Below, one piece after another: positions 34,046 through 46,684 of a stretch of 64,000 bases of DNA. Numbering within the stretch: position 1 is the first letter of the stretch; every line of letters starts with the position of its first letter. Made by a program: the position numbers and the translations under genes. Where the stretch lies: positions 62,001 to 126,000 of the forward strand of contig NW_026251713.1 in the NCBI RefSeq assembly GCF_025024155.1. Reading direction: 5' to 3'. Under the pieces are notes generated by a model, which had not been told where the DNA came from, searched no databases, and worked only from the letters and a program-made list of their open reading frames with translations. The stretch is from Gamsiella multidivaricata. Lineage: Eukaryota > Mortierellomycota > Mortierellomycetes > Mortierellales > Mortierellaceae.

Positions 34046-37000
34046 TTATTGTTGATGCCAGTCCAGGCTGTGCAAATATTCGACGATATGACAAATCACA
34101 TTGGTTGCCTTACAACGCCCCTGATTCTGTCCGGGTTGTTTGTGCATGAGGCAACCAGACTCGATCGTTGTGTTATCCTTGGACACGGATCGTGGGGCAG
34201 AGCTCAGGTATATCTGTTCCTGAGTACCCATACCAGTCTGCAGAAGCCAGCCGTCTACAATCCGCTCCAGGCCAACAGCTTTGCTCACAAGCTGTACCTG
34301 CAATTCATGGTCCAATCCCAGGAATTGATATAGTAGGTCTCCATCAACCGTATTGGATCCCGGCGAGGACAGGCTGCGATAGCGGTCATGCAGATTGCCC
34401 AGAACAGGGCGACACTCGTATGTTGTTTGGAGGATACTCTGGAGAGAGCTGAGAATCAAGTACACTTGCGAATTCAGACTCCAGAATCCAAAAATACTGC
34501 CAATTAGGCTACAAGCGATGAGTGCCTGCGAGGAAAGCTGTGCTGTCAATTGCGTCAGTTGCGTCGAGGATGAAGGCTGGATATTGGAATCCATGGTCCA
34601 GGGCAGGAGGATCCATGAAGACAGTTGCCCAGATGATGGTCGCCACGAATCGCACTCCAAGAATACCGTAGCATCTGTGGTCTCCGTGTCAGAGGTTCGC
34701 TGCGATAGAGAAATGCCCGCCAAGGAACGGACATCTGCGGGCCAAATTTTCGCGATTCGGATTCGGTTCACAACCTCGCCCAAATGGAAGGAGAACCGGT
34801 CTACGAGAGTATGTTGGCAGCCAGGATCCTCTAAAGAATTTAGAATGACGAAAAGACATCAGTTTCGTGCACTCCAAATGCGGCTTTTGAAGTGAACATT
34901 CGTATTACACGAAATAAAGACTGCGGTCAAAAAATGGCGTCTACCTCGGGAATATCCTAGCCCAAAAATTCCACCAGAGCTATCGACGCCTACTGCGAAC
35001 TCAGGCGAGATCGCCATGCAGTCCGAGACCATTCTCGTTGACTTGGCGCTGTATAGGAATAGAGTGATACACAGAAAAACAAAGATAGGTAAATATACCA
35101 AGCGCTTTTGAGCTCATGACAGATCCTCGCGTAGCCGCCCTGAGAATGTACCTTTTTAAAAAGCGCAGCCTGTCATGACTCCTCTCGCCTCCGATGCCTG
35201 ACTGATACTCGTAAAAACATATAGACTCCCGTCTTGAGCCAGTGCAGATCATGGACCCATGGTTGGAAATCTGTACGATGGGCCAACGCTCGCGATGCGA
35301 AGCCTTCTCGACCAAGCTATGAAAGCGCGAGAATGAAGAACAGTAGGCACATCAGTACACAACTGGAATCAAGGAATGAAATTGTTTTTTCGCCTGAAGT
35401 CGGAGCCTACGTTTTCTTCTCCAAGTCAAGGGCTAACAGCTTCAATACCGGTCCGTTCGATATAAGTAACTTCCTAATAATGTACCACAGTGAGTCGAAA
35501 AATCATGTTAAATTTCGTCCTTAGCATGAAAAACAACACGCGTACTACACAAAAAAACTTGTCATACATTTCCATGAATGTGGAAATAGCAAAGACTGGC
35601 GCAGGCATCGCCATGGCCCATCTTAAATCCAGCTCAAACTTCCTGAATTTCCGGTCTGTTTTCTTTAAACAACAATGATTTAGTTTGCGTCCATGCTAAG
35701 GCTGCTCACACTCAGACAAAATAGCTTTATACTTGCGAAGCACTTACTCTGGACTGCTTCACAGACAAGACCACCAAACGCCCTGTTTTTGGAGCGGCAG
35801 CTGATACCTCTGTCCCTGTAGGTGAAAAGAGCCCTGTGCCTATGCAAATATAGACAGCGTCGGACTTGTTTGGTCTTGGGATTTTCCACTCTATAAGAAA
35901 GAAATGCCGGCATTAGTTAGCAATGACCAGAGTCAGCTTTGGAAGGCTTAAGACTACTCTGCATGTTTACTCGGTGCTATATTACCTGTAAGGCAATAGA
36001 CGGCCTCTCCTTGTTTCAGTGAAAATTCAGCCACAATGTGCTGCTTCTCCGAACCCGGATCGTGTGAGGCCCTACGAAATAAAATGGTAGGAAGATAAGT
36101 TCCAAGGCTGTGTTTCTTCCCAAACTTCGGCGCAGGGGGAAGCAATATGCTGTCTCACCTGTCTGGGTCAATCAATTGCAGTGTCGATTCGGCAAAGGGG
36201 AACCCGTCGCCAACGCTTGCAAGGAGCAGCAACCTCTTTGATGTGATATCAAGGATTCTTCGTGGTGTCTAAGAGTATTTTAACGGGATGTCAATCAATA
36301 ATAGTCAACTTTTGAGTATATATCACTCAGGACCCTCTACCCATACACACACACTTACACGCCCCAAAGCCAGCGCCTGATTGCTGTACTTGTTGAATCC
36401 TTCGAGTGTGGCAAGTTGAATATCGTGATGGTCCACAATAAAGACAAATCCGTCTTTTGCTGTCTGCTCTTCATCGTTGGACTGAAACGAGCATGCTTGC
36501 GAAACCTACCAGAATTGAGCATTAGTATCATCCCTCCGACGTTAACAATTACCGTAGCGATAAAAGGAAAAAGCACGCAGGTTACAGATCGTCTTACTTC
36601 GCTGTCAAACAGGATCGGTAGAATCTCAAACCCCTGATTATAACTTGCTAGCCATAGCTTGTCCGAAAGAACCAAAGCATTTGAAAGCGTAGGAGTGTCT
36701 GAGAGAGCGAACTTGACCGGTAAAATACCGAGTTTGTACAGCCGAGGCGAAGACATAGGTCGTGCTGGCGCCGGAACACTCAAATCCCGCTGTTCTTGAA
36801 ATTTCGTCCAGTCGTAAGCGATGATACCTCCATCACGCAGGCCCACCAGAATTTTGAACCGGCCCTGACGGCTTCTGAGTAGACAAATGGAATGAGGAAT
36901 GGCGACACTCTCTAGACCGGCTTGTGCTAAAGTTATATTAAGCAAACAAGGGTCACAGACGTAACACGTTAGTCCTGATTCCTAATATACCTCAACTCTT

Positions 37001-39890
37001 GGCTCCATTGAATGTGCACTTGCCCAACGATTCACTGTAGAGCTCAAAAATCTCGCTCGTCTTGATTTGGAACACAAGCACAGCTGGCTCCAATGTACCG
37101 ATGCAAAATAGAGTATCATCCTCAGTGCCCGGCGAGTCCGTGTCACTCGATTGCCTCCAGCAGTTAATTGTAGTTGGCTCTGCCTTGAGGTCTTTTGAAG
37201 CAAGGACCTTGAATGTGTTCATAGCGAAGTCTTGATCGCCGATTGATCCTTCCGAGGTTAATTCAAGCATGATAAGCATGCTTGATCCAGCAGATATTTG
37301 TCCCAAAATCAGAGTCCCCTCGCTAATCAAGCACGCCGATGTAAGGACGCCATCGTCGCAGTGCCACGAGTGCCGTTCACCAGTGGCAGAATATGTTGCA
37401 ATAACGCCGGAGCGATGTACTTGGAAGATCACGCCGTCCCGCAAACGCCCAGCATGAACCGTAGCTTGCGCAAGGTCGAATCCACAACTTCCGCTTATAT
37501 CCTCGAGACTGCCTGTTAATCAAACGGAATGTTCCCAGTTCAGTCTTTGGCCTCGAAATCAAGGGAGGATGAAAAAAAGAAAAAAAAAAAAAAAAAAAAG
37601 ATACCTTCACATTTTCAAAAATTCTTACCACCATCCCCACTGCGCATGAACTTGGTACTCTGCATAAAGGACACGACCAAGAAGGAATCAAACGCATCCT
37701 TGAGGTTTTCTTTGACGCTCCAAAGGCCAGTCGCGCCTGCGAAAAATTCATTTCCACTGCTTCCAGAGGACTCGACGGATATTCCAGATCGAATTCTCTT
37801 TAAACAGCCTTCGTCTTTCATTCCAGAACACACATAAAGCGAATCGCGTCCAGGATGAGATGGTTCCCGCACGCAAAAGTCCAAAATGGGCGAGTTGTTT
37901 TGGAGCTCTGTTATCGCAAAAAGATCAATTGAATCCTCCTCTTCCTTGATAGCCAATATGCCTCCATCACCATAGTCGCTCGAATAGATTAGATAGTCGG
38001 TATTGAGTACAATCTCCTGATCCATATCGGACAATAAAGGCTCGGTAGCGAACTGACGCCTCACAAGAACCTGCATCACATCCCCGATTGGCCTGTCTCC
38101 GGAGATGAGCTCAAACTGCATCGTATAGGTCAAATATTGAATGTTGACACGGTAGAGCTCGGAGGTATCGCTTCCCAGGTAAAGTGTTTGATCGCTCGAA
38201 GGGAAGGGCGAAGATGGAGGGGTGGCGCACGCAGATATCAACGGGAAAGTGTCACTCGCCAATGGTCCTGCGAGAAGCTCGCCAAGCTTTTCCGAGCGTT
38301 CTCTCTTGAGCAGTTGCAATGACGAGCGGGTGGTATGCCTTGCTGTATCGGCTACTCTGGGTCCTGTTGGCGTCTCAACAGTGACGAGGGTGATTTTCTC
38401 TTCCTATGAGAGTCGAAAAGAGGATATTAGCTACCTTCTAATACGATTGTGAAAGGGACATGACAACCATATACTTACGTCAACATAGACCAAGGAGCAT
38501 GGGATATTTGGCAGAGCCTTTATAAGAACGACTGATTTTTGCGAATTTGACCCGAGCTGACTTGTTCCGACTTGAATAGAGAGAGGGCCAGTCAGACGAT
38601 TATGAAGGCCAATATGAAAAGTGGCGAGGTGATACTTTGAGGTTTCTTTGCTAAGGTGGGTCGATAAACAGTCACAGATGTTGATTTAAATGCGTAAGTG
38701 CCTCGAAGACAACCGATGTGTGGAGCAAATATTCATACCAATGTGCCATACTTATGAAATAGAACCGCCAAGATGGCAAGGTCCTCTGAATCTGGAGTAA
38801 GGAAGTCCATCCCGACTATCGTCCCCTTCAGATCGATATCTGATATCTACCACACGAGCAAAGTTAGACTACTAATTTATTAAAAGGATATCATGATGTC
38901 TGTATAAATTGAAATGCGCTTACCCGTTCCACCGGATCAAAATTTGACCTCTTCGTACTCCTGATGATAACTAATTTGATGTGGTTTTGAAGAGCCGATA
39001 CTGCCATGATTCGGGACCTTAAAGAGAAAGCAGAAGTGGATGAGATACGAGGCCGTTGACGGTAAAGTCTCAGGTCTTTATATTCTCCTAAGGAATGCTG
39101 TCATATCTTACGATGGGTCGACCGCGATCTTCGCTCCTGCTTGCATGTAGTCAAATCCTGGCTCTGCGATCTCGATCTACATGCGTATGTATAAGGGCAA
39201 TGCCGAAATTATGTTTAAAAGACGTTTGGATGGTGCTGTGGGCAGCAGATCCCATCATGGCAAAACATAGCGAAGCATACCTCCTTTAAAATATGAAATC
39301 GCCCGTGTCCAGCTGTACATTGATCGTCTTCCTTGTAGCTGAATGTCAAAAACGACAGAATACCAGAGTCGGAAGTGGCAACTAAAACGGTCATTGACGC
39401 ATTCCTTGGAAGATACCCAAGCCTTGGACGGTCAGATTGCTCGTCAGCCTCCATTTCCGTTCCCAAAGCATCCTCATGTTCCGGCTCCAATGTGCAGGTT
39501 AGCGTCTTTACGTCCTTAATAGTTCCAAACACCGCCTGCTCGTGAATCAGATTGAGCGACCCTGTCGGCCGCTCTTCCAGAACCGCTCCATCTGCCACAA
39601 ATCTATAAAGCGATAGAAAAGATCCCTGGGAATAACAAAAGACGTACAGTTATAGCCGTTGCTCCTATTGCGTGATCCCAATCCAATATTCCATCTTGAT
39701 ATTGATGAGCATCGGGCTGAGCAGTTCCACTGACCTTTCCGAACACCACGTCAACCTGGGCGGATTCCTGTGTATCCACCTCTCCCTGTACATCACCTTG
39801 ATGTCTCGTCCAGTCCCCTATGCATGCCTGGTGGACTACGCTGGGCGCCTGGAGGTGTTTTGCATACACGCGAACATTTGAGTGATCCAT
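34046..39890 (-). CDS. DDB1/Mms1/CPSF-A family beta-propeller protein
   Basis: A large minus-strand gene cut by at least ten introns, from ATG 39888-39890 to the stop at 34046. The middle exon (38319-37640) is diagnostic of the MMS1_N propeller: QTLYLGSDTSELYRVNIQYL, ELQNNSPILDFCVREPSHPG, then YVCSGMKDEGCLKRIRSGIS and GATGLWSVK. Upstream exons give VATSDSGILSFLTFSYKED and SRIMAVSALQNHIKLVIIRS. The C-terminus gives FGFWSLNSQVYLILSSLQSI and then DGDLLYQFLGL, which matches the CPSF-A tail of DDB1 and its relatives. Such proteins bind cullin-4 as adaptors (DDB1, Mms1) or act in splicing or polyadenylation (Rse1, Cft1). The Cys-Ser-Gly plus EG/IR context favours the DDB1/Mms1 branch. The sequence is divergent, and exon borders were not all traced. 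Confidence 0.75.
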
Positions 39891-40043
39891 TGTTGAAGCA
39901 TGGTAGCATGACGCGATGGAGTCCCACCAAGACCAACCTGCTGATCAAGCCACAATATTGCCACCAATCCTTAGCGCACAGACCTTACTGATTCCTGTTT
40001 TTATTTTCTTTAAAGAGGGCTAGGTAGAGCCCCCACGTTGGGT

Positions 40044-41739
40044 TTATGCTAAAGTACTCTTGAGAACAACGGCGCCAGCGACAACTGCCGCTGCCGTCAG
40101 TACGCTTCCGCCTGTGCCAGCCATTACTCCAGCTTGAATACGCCTCAGTTCCGCTGTGGATCCAGGATAGTTGCTCACGCAAATCTGCTCAATCTCTCCG
40201 CAGATGATGCCAATGTCCACAAAATGGGGATCCAGGGGGTTAGATTTGTTGTTGATTTGACGGGCATATAATCTGAAAATAGCGGCAACCGTATCAATGT
40301 TATTGGATTCCTTCATCAGCCATACGGTCTCTCCCTTGCGGATCTTGACGTTCTCGCGCGTGAAGACCGTGTAGTTGGTATGGAGCAAGTTCAAGGTGGC
40401 GATAGCCATGACTTGTGGAATAGCGCAGAATTTGAAGCAGGACTTGTTCTTGATCAGACTCAGGTATTCAAGCACGTCCTTGATATGCCCCATGGCGTTC
40501 GTGATCATATGGCCCAGGCATTTCAGTGCCTCCTCCTTGTTCTCTGGCTTAACCAAGTCTTCCAGTTTCCCGGCGTACTGACCCCAGATCTCCTTGGGCC
40601 AGAAGCGGCGGTTGTCGTGCAAATCCTCCAGATAGTCACGAATGATATTGGTCTTTTGCAAGAATAGACCCATCGAATTGGACAAGTCCTTTCTTTTGGC
40701 CACCATGGGTGCTAAAAAGCACATAAAACAAATATTGATCCTGATCAATTTACGATGTTTAAGAGAAGGATATGCATAGCAGAACGGCAACCAGCGCAAC
40801 AAGGACGAGGCATACATTCGAATCCACAGGCGCTGAACATCTCGCTCAGTCCCAAACCAACAAGACCGGCAACATAATGGCAATACTCGTCATAATCAGC
40901 GATAGTCTCGACGTGGATTCCTGCAGTGGCGTAGTGAGCCATACCGTTCCCCATGCGCTTCGTGATGTCTGCAATAATGGATTGATAGGCAGGCTTCAAC
41001 TGCAAGAAGCTCTCGATGACGGTGTCGAACTCAACGAGCAATTGACGATCCTTCTCGTTAGGACCGTCTATAGTAATAATAAAAAAACTCTCAGGATTAG
41101 ATTGTAGCTTCATGTGCCAAATCAGGTACACAACTGTCCATTCCTGCTTACTTACTCTTTGTGAAGGTCCATCCTTTTTGATAGATGATTTCATCGAATG
41201 TCTTCAAGTAAGGGATCTTAACATCAAGATCGATAGTCATGTCGTCCTCTATAAGCCAAGAATACAACAAAAGAGTAAGGATTACTAAGGATTATCAATT
41301 GGACCCTCAAAGCAACCAAGCAATTATAAACAAACGCTATTTTACAACTTCAAACGATGTGCCCTTACCGATGGTGTCAAGTCCGCGAAGAACAAGATAA
41401 AAAATGCAGATCTAAGAAATGCAGTTACATTTCACACTATGTTAAAAGAGAGGGCACCGAAAATCGCGACCACATATACAACAAAGACTAGTGTGGAAGT
41501 ACGGCGATGATCTATGGCCATCCAATGATGGTGGCTACACTTACGGCGTCCTTGAGTTCCTCGTCCAGATCCTGAATGACGGCAGCAAAACTGCGGGAGG
41601 TCATGTTGAGGAAATAGTAGAGACGCTCCTTGGTCTTGTCGCTGCTGTAGTCATGTTTGACCTTCGGTGAGAGTTTATACTGGACTAGGGCCAGTACCTC
41701 GGATGGATGGAGGAGGGAGGAAAGGATAGCAGAGGCCAT
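40044..41739 (-). CDS. ERG9: squalene synthase (farnesyl-diphosphate farnesyltransferase)
   Basis: Start ATG 41737-41739 ([20 protein letters not shown]), stop at 40044-40046. About five exons. The first Asp-rich motif is in [20 protein letters not shown] (exon near 41200-41400), the second is [19 protein letters not shown]. Other hallmarks: [57 protein letters not shown] and [20 protein letters not shown]. The C-terminus is a hydrophobic anchor ([19 protein letters not shown]), as in the ER-bound yeast enzyme. It couples two farnesyl-PP to squalene with NADPH, the first step committed to sterols. It stops 153 bp upstream of the DDB1-like start and points the same way. Confidence 0.94.
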
Positions 41740-44535
41740 GGTTGTTGAAGCAATATGAAGGACGGATCTAGGGGATATGAGGGGAAGAAAAATGATATGC
41801 CTACAAAACAGATAGAGTGTACAAAACCAGCGGGACAAGTGAGCAAGTGCGAAAGAGAGTAAGAGAGAAAGGAACAGAGGGCAGAAGTGGTAAAGAGAAG
41901 AAAAGAGCAGACAGTTAAGCTGATGCTAGCTGGGAATCAAAAAAAGTTCCTTGATCTGCCATGCCCTGGCACGTTGAAAGCATCCTGTCCCCAAGGCTTC
42001 AGGAATAGCCGTTGGCCAATGAACACTCGGCCTGAAAATCAGGCCATCCTTGCCTTGTCACGTGCTCCATGAATTGCACAACCTACAGAGTCCTTGCCAG
42101 AAAGTCGTAACACTAATATATGAGTGCTCACTTTTTTTTGCAGAGATGAGGATGAGAATGGGGAAGGAGATGGAGGTATGGATGAGGTAGGAATAGGACA
42201 GGATGGTGATAAAATGAGGATGAATGCACATTGGTGACAATATTGAATAGAAAGAGCTAACGAGAAAATATAATGGCGCTACGCCTTCCCGGCGAGGATT
42301 GTAATAAGATAGATGAATCTGCCAGAAGAAAAAAGAAGTGTGAAGTTAGCAAGACAATAAAGCAACAGAGGAGGCGCAAGAATTCAACGTGTTTGTATCC
42401 ATTCTCTATACATGTACACATGTGGAGCCGGAGAGCAAGACCGACTGCGCTGCAGGTTGAATTTGCAGATTGCGATTGCTGGTATGAACATAACAAGAGG
42501 AGAATTCTTCCGAATGGAGGCCACACATCACGCAAGGACAGTTGAAAGGAAGGAGCTACTGCACATATCAACATATCATGGAGTTGTGAGAATAGAGGAT
42601 GCTTCTCTCCATGCACTGCCATAGTACATGCTAAAAAGTGATATATTATTGTCAAACAAGAACCGTGGTACTACCAGGCCTCTACGTGTCGCTTTTATTT
42701 TATTTTTTGATCCGCTACCATATGTACTTCGCCGTGCATCTGTTTCTCTAGTAGAGTGCTCAAAATAATTGAGAGCAGGCATCAGAACGAGCATTGCAAG
42801 AATCGGGGCTTTCGTCCATTACGCACACCATGCAAGAACATTTACCTGCTTGGCGCTCCGTAGCAAATAAATGTCCGTCTAGTCTCGAGCCCCGCCTTGC
42901 TCCGCAGGCACATCCCATTCCCATAAATTCTTTTGCTGCAAACCTGAGTATAGAATTTCGTTGAGAATCAACAAGAAAAAAAAAAAAAAAAAAAAAAAGC
43001 GCGGGAAATTTTTGAACGCGCTCTTAAAAAATTAGGTTCAGAGTCTCCGCCATCCACAGGAAAAAAGGGTGGTTGTTGCTCGAACGAATGTTTTGGCGGG
43101 AGTTCCCCTGCTGTGCCTTAGGTGCCTTATCCCCTCAAGGTCCGCGGGACTAGTTGGTCTCCAAAAGTATTGTCCAATACTGCGGCGGACATTTCACTAT
43201 CAATGCTCGTAAGTGGTATTAAACCAGTGCACTTCTCTCATATTGCAGCAACATTATTTATTGTTGTTGCTATTGTTATTTTGCGTTTCCTCTTTCTTTC
43301 TTTGTTTCCTTCTTTCTTTTTCGGGAATGTAGCAAACGACAATATGAGCAGAACTTGATCTTAACAAGGATGTGGTTGTGGAGAGTTACTGCCGCCATCG
43401 TCGTCATGGTTGATGATGTAGTGCGTGAGAGCCTCGACTGGGATGGCGACGAGAAAGAGTAATTATTATATACATGAGACAGCTGCATCGAGAGAGTGTT
43501 TGCTCAATGGTTTGCCGTAATTCATATCCGTTATTGAAATAGAGGTCTCGACTCAATGGCATCTTCCATTATATCCTCTGTCCTCCATGTGGTATGTTTA
43601 GATGTCCGAGTCCTTCTCTCTCCGTCCTCTCCATTCTCGATGCTCACTCGGTCTTTCACCATTGCCGTCTGCGTCGCATCGAATCGCATCTCATCCACAT
43701 CGCCTAATATACCCTTCTTTCGCTCTCATTTCCCGTTGTTTGTCTTCTTTCTTCTATGAATCCTCAGATCTAAGCTCTGGCTTCCTCTTCTCATTGCGAT
43801 CCCTCCCTTTCGTCTTTTTTTGTGTAGTGCCACCCTACCCATTCCGCTCACTGCCTTAGAATCCACACATGGCTCAAGGAGCAAATTTAAGCGCAAGTCG
43901 ACGTGTACATGTTCATCTGTGTGCCCAAACATGCAACGCTGGCATGGAGATGAGCATGGTGTGGGCAAGTGGTTAATCAATTAAATAGTGTTGCTATTCT
44001 GACTTTGCGTTACTCAGCTCACTCATTACCGCAAAGTAGCATTAAATGAACGCATCTGCCTTTGATAAATTATATCCGCTTCCAACTCTCTCTCTCCCAT
44101 TCTCTCACTTTTCTTCTTCTCTCTTCTTCTCCCCCTCTCTCTTCTTCCCTCTTCTTCTCTCCTTCTCTCTGTCCTTTGCGCCTACGCTTTCCTCTCCATT
44201 TCCCGCTCCTTTACAGACCTCTGCTGTTCCTTCAACGGCACCGTTTCGCTGTCGATCTTTCACAACGCTTTCTGTCTTGATCTTCCATACCATCACCCCG
44301 CACGCTCGATAAAAACGCCTACGCTGCCCTCCTTTTCACGCCTTTCCGCCAGCTCGCCAGCCGCTCAGTTCAGCCTCGCGTCTGCTTGTACTCATTCAAT
44401 TTACTCAACTCCTTTTAGTCAAATGGCTTCGAATCGTTGCGATCGACTGTCTAAAATTTAATCGTTACCATATTCGTTGTTGCCCTGTCCTATCTTCAAC
44501 GATTACTTTCTATCCTTCCTAGACTTGGACTCGCC
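41740..44535. other. 2.8-kb intergenic stretch between divergent genes
   Basis: Contains an A-run at 42974-42998, several CT-rich blocks (43270-43320, 43590-43860, 44080-44180) and a long pyrimidine leader before the next ATG. Open frames here are byproducts of the CT bias. No gene, tRNA or repeat family was recognised. Confidence 0.45.
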
Positions 44536-46684
44536 ATGACTCGTCGAGGACGGTACCAAAAGATCATCCCGGCACAGGTCAAGGATCACCGCCTGATCGA
44601 GAATGCGCCGTCTTCGCATGCACCCTTTACATCCATACCCGTATCCGCGTCCACATCTACATCCTCATCCGCATCCACGTCCACATCCACGCCGACCTCC
44701 AATCCACCCGCATCGTCTCCACCATCCTCAACGTCAGTATCCTGGTACCGCATGCTTTCTATGGATCACATCCCCTCCACAGCACGCCATCATGCCGCCT
44801 CCCCCAGTCAATCGCACAGAACATCGTATAGAGCCACAACCTACAACACATCCAGTAATATTGGTCCCGCTTCTCCCTCTGCACCACAAGTCCCTGATGA
44901 TATTGAGTTGCCATCTAGTCGAAGACATCAGGCCATTCCAATATCGTTCCTCATCAATCCAACACACGTGTCACCGCAAAGTCAACCATTGGTATCCCTC
45001 TTCAATTATCCGCCCAAGACCTCGTCGGAAAGTTCATCGCAGGCCACAAGGGTAGGGCGCAGCTCTTTAGACGAGTTTGTCAATCAGCCAGTTGATGTCT
45101 TGTCAACAGAGCCGTATCTACCGCCGCCCCATTCATACCCGCCGTTATTTGAGGACTCAGGCCTAGAGTCAGAGGCCTATAGATCAACCAGTGCCGCTTC
45201 ATCTAAGGATTCTACTCTCGCGGCCCCAATAAAGCAGCATTCCTTGGTCGAGAGCGGCAATGGTATTTCGTCACGACGCCATAGTGCTTCCGATCCTAAA
45301 GCGCCACCAGAATATCCCAGACACACGTCGACGCTCCATAACACTCGTTCTAAGTGGTCAAGCTCCGTCATTACTCAAGACCAAGATTACCACTATTACA
45401 CACCCGAAGGCTCTGCAGATTGTGCAGGGGTCGAGCCAGTGGAGGAACTTACCAGCCATGCAGAGGAAGCCTCGGCAGATCATACATCCGTCAGGAGAGC
45501 GAGTAAACCAAGCGTGAAGACAACAAAGACAGGCAAAATTCTTCACAGGTCTAAAAAAGTTGGCAGGAGTAGGAAGTTGACAGCCTATGATAGGTTTCTG
45601 CAGCAGCGCAGCAAGTATCTGGCGGTAAACCGTTCGGACCTTTCGGCACAAGAGGTACGACGGACGCTTGATCCTTTAACTAAACATTATCCTTGGCGAA
45701 AACAATCTTGTTTTTCTTCTTTTTCATTCCTTTTTTTTTTTTTTTTTACATCCTATTATTACTGGTAAAATGTGCCTTAAAATTGATGCGTACTTGCCGG
45801 TCGATCGTGGGTTCTAGCAGTGTTTCATTTTCCGGGATTATGGAAACTTTCATGCCTTTACTCGTATTCATGTGCCTAAAGAGGAAGTATGAAGATGTGG
45901 CAGTAATGGGGAGAACCTGTTCGAAAACGGATACGTCGTTATCGTCCAGCATTGCTCTTGAGCTATTCAATCCTCCTTCAGATCGCAGCTTTGCTCCCAA
46001 GTACTGAAAAAAAAAAAAAAAAAAAAAAAACGAACTGTGGATGAGCCCGCCCTTGCGCCGCTATCTCCGGTGTACACATGGAGCATGAGCGTTGGTTCGC
46101 CTTGCGATGTGCAAAGTCACTGTTGAACGTGGTTAAATTTTTTTGGGGCAATGCTGTGTTATGAAATGCCGATTTTGAACAAGATTCATACTCCAGCAAG
46201 CATATGTCCTCTGCGCACTTTATTTTGTCCGCAAAAAATGACCTTGCTGAGCAAGCATATCAGCTAGTTGTCATTTGACATCTACGTGAACTGTCTCTAA
46301 TTGTCTCTTCTCTATTCGTTCTGTTCAAAGCGCATGAAAATAATCGCCGAGGAATGGGCCGTAAGCGACAAAAATCAGCACAAGACACGGCGGAAGAGTC
46401 GCTTTTTGGGACCAGATGGAGAGTTGGTCTTACCCACGACCTCATCCTTGGGTCTCAAGCGCCTTGGAAGCGTCTCCTCAAGTCCTGCAATATCATCTCC
46501 AGTGGATCGGGATGCACCTGCCAACACAAATAACGCCAGTTCATCTAGGGCTGCTGTTGCTTCAACTGGCAATAGGCGGCTGTCGCAAACGAGCGAGGGC
46601 CGCCCTGGGTCTGTGCCCACAGCTAATACTTCGAAGCTCTCATTAGCGTCTTCTCAAATGAAGGATAAAGCCTCTTCTGAATGA
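44536..46684 (+). CDS. disordered protein with HMG-box-like segment
   Basis: Exon 1 (44536-45654, 373 codons) and exon 2 (46331-46684) join in phase 0 over a 676-nt intron with a T-run, an A-run and a GTACGA donor. The first 330 residues are Ser/Thr/Pro-rich (poly-Ser/Thr from repeated TCC/ACA codons near 44640-44700). The only fold-like part spans the splice: KLTAYDRFLQQRSKYLAV, LSAQE, then RMKIIAEEWAVSDKNQHK. It resembles the HMG-box/YABBY-type pattern (TAYNxFM ... FKxAAxxW). The tail is again Ser/Ala-rich. A DNA-bending or chromatin role is an inference from that segment. Start chosen at the first ATG after the CT leader. Confidence 0.6.

Noticed and set aside
43556..44312. Ser/Phe/Leu-rich short proteins upstream of the HMG-like gene
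   Set aside because: They are translations of pyrimidine-rich leader DNA.
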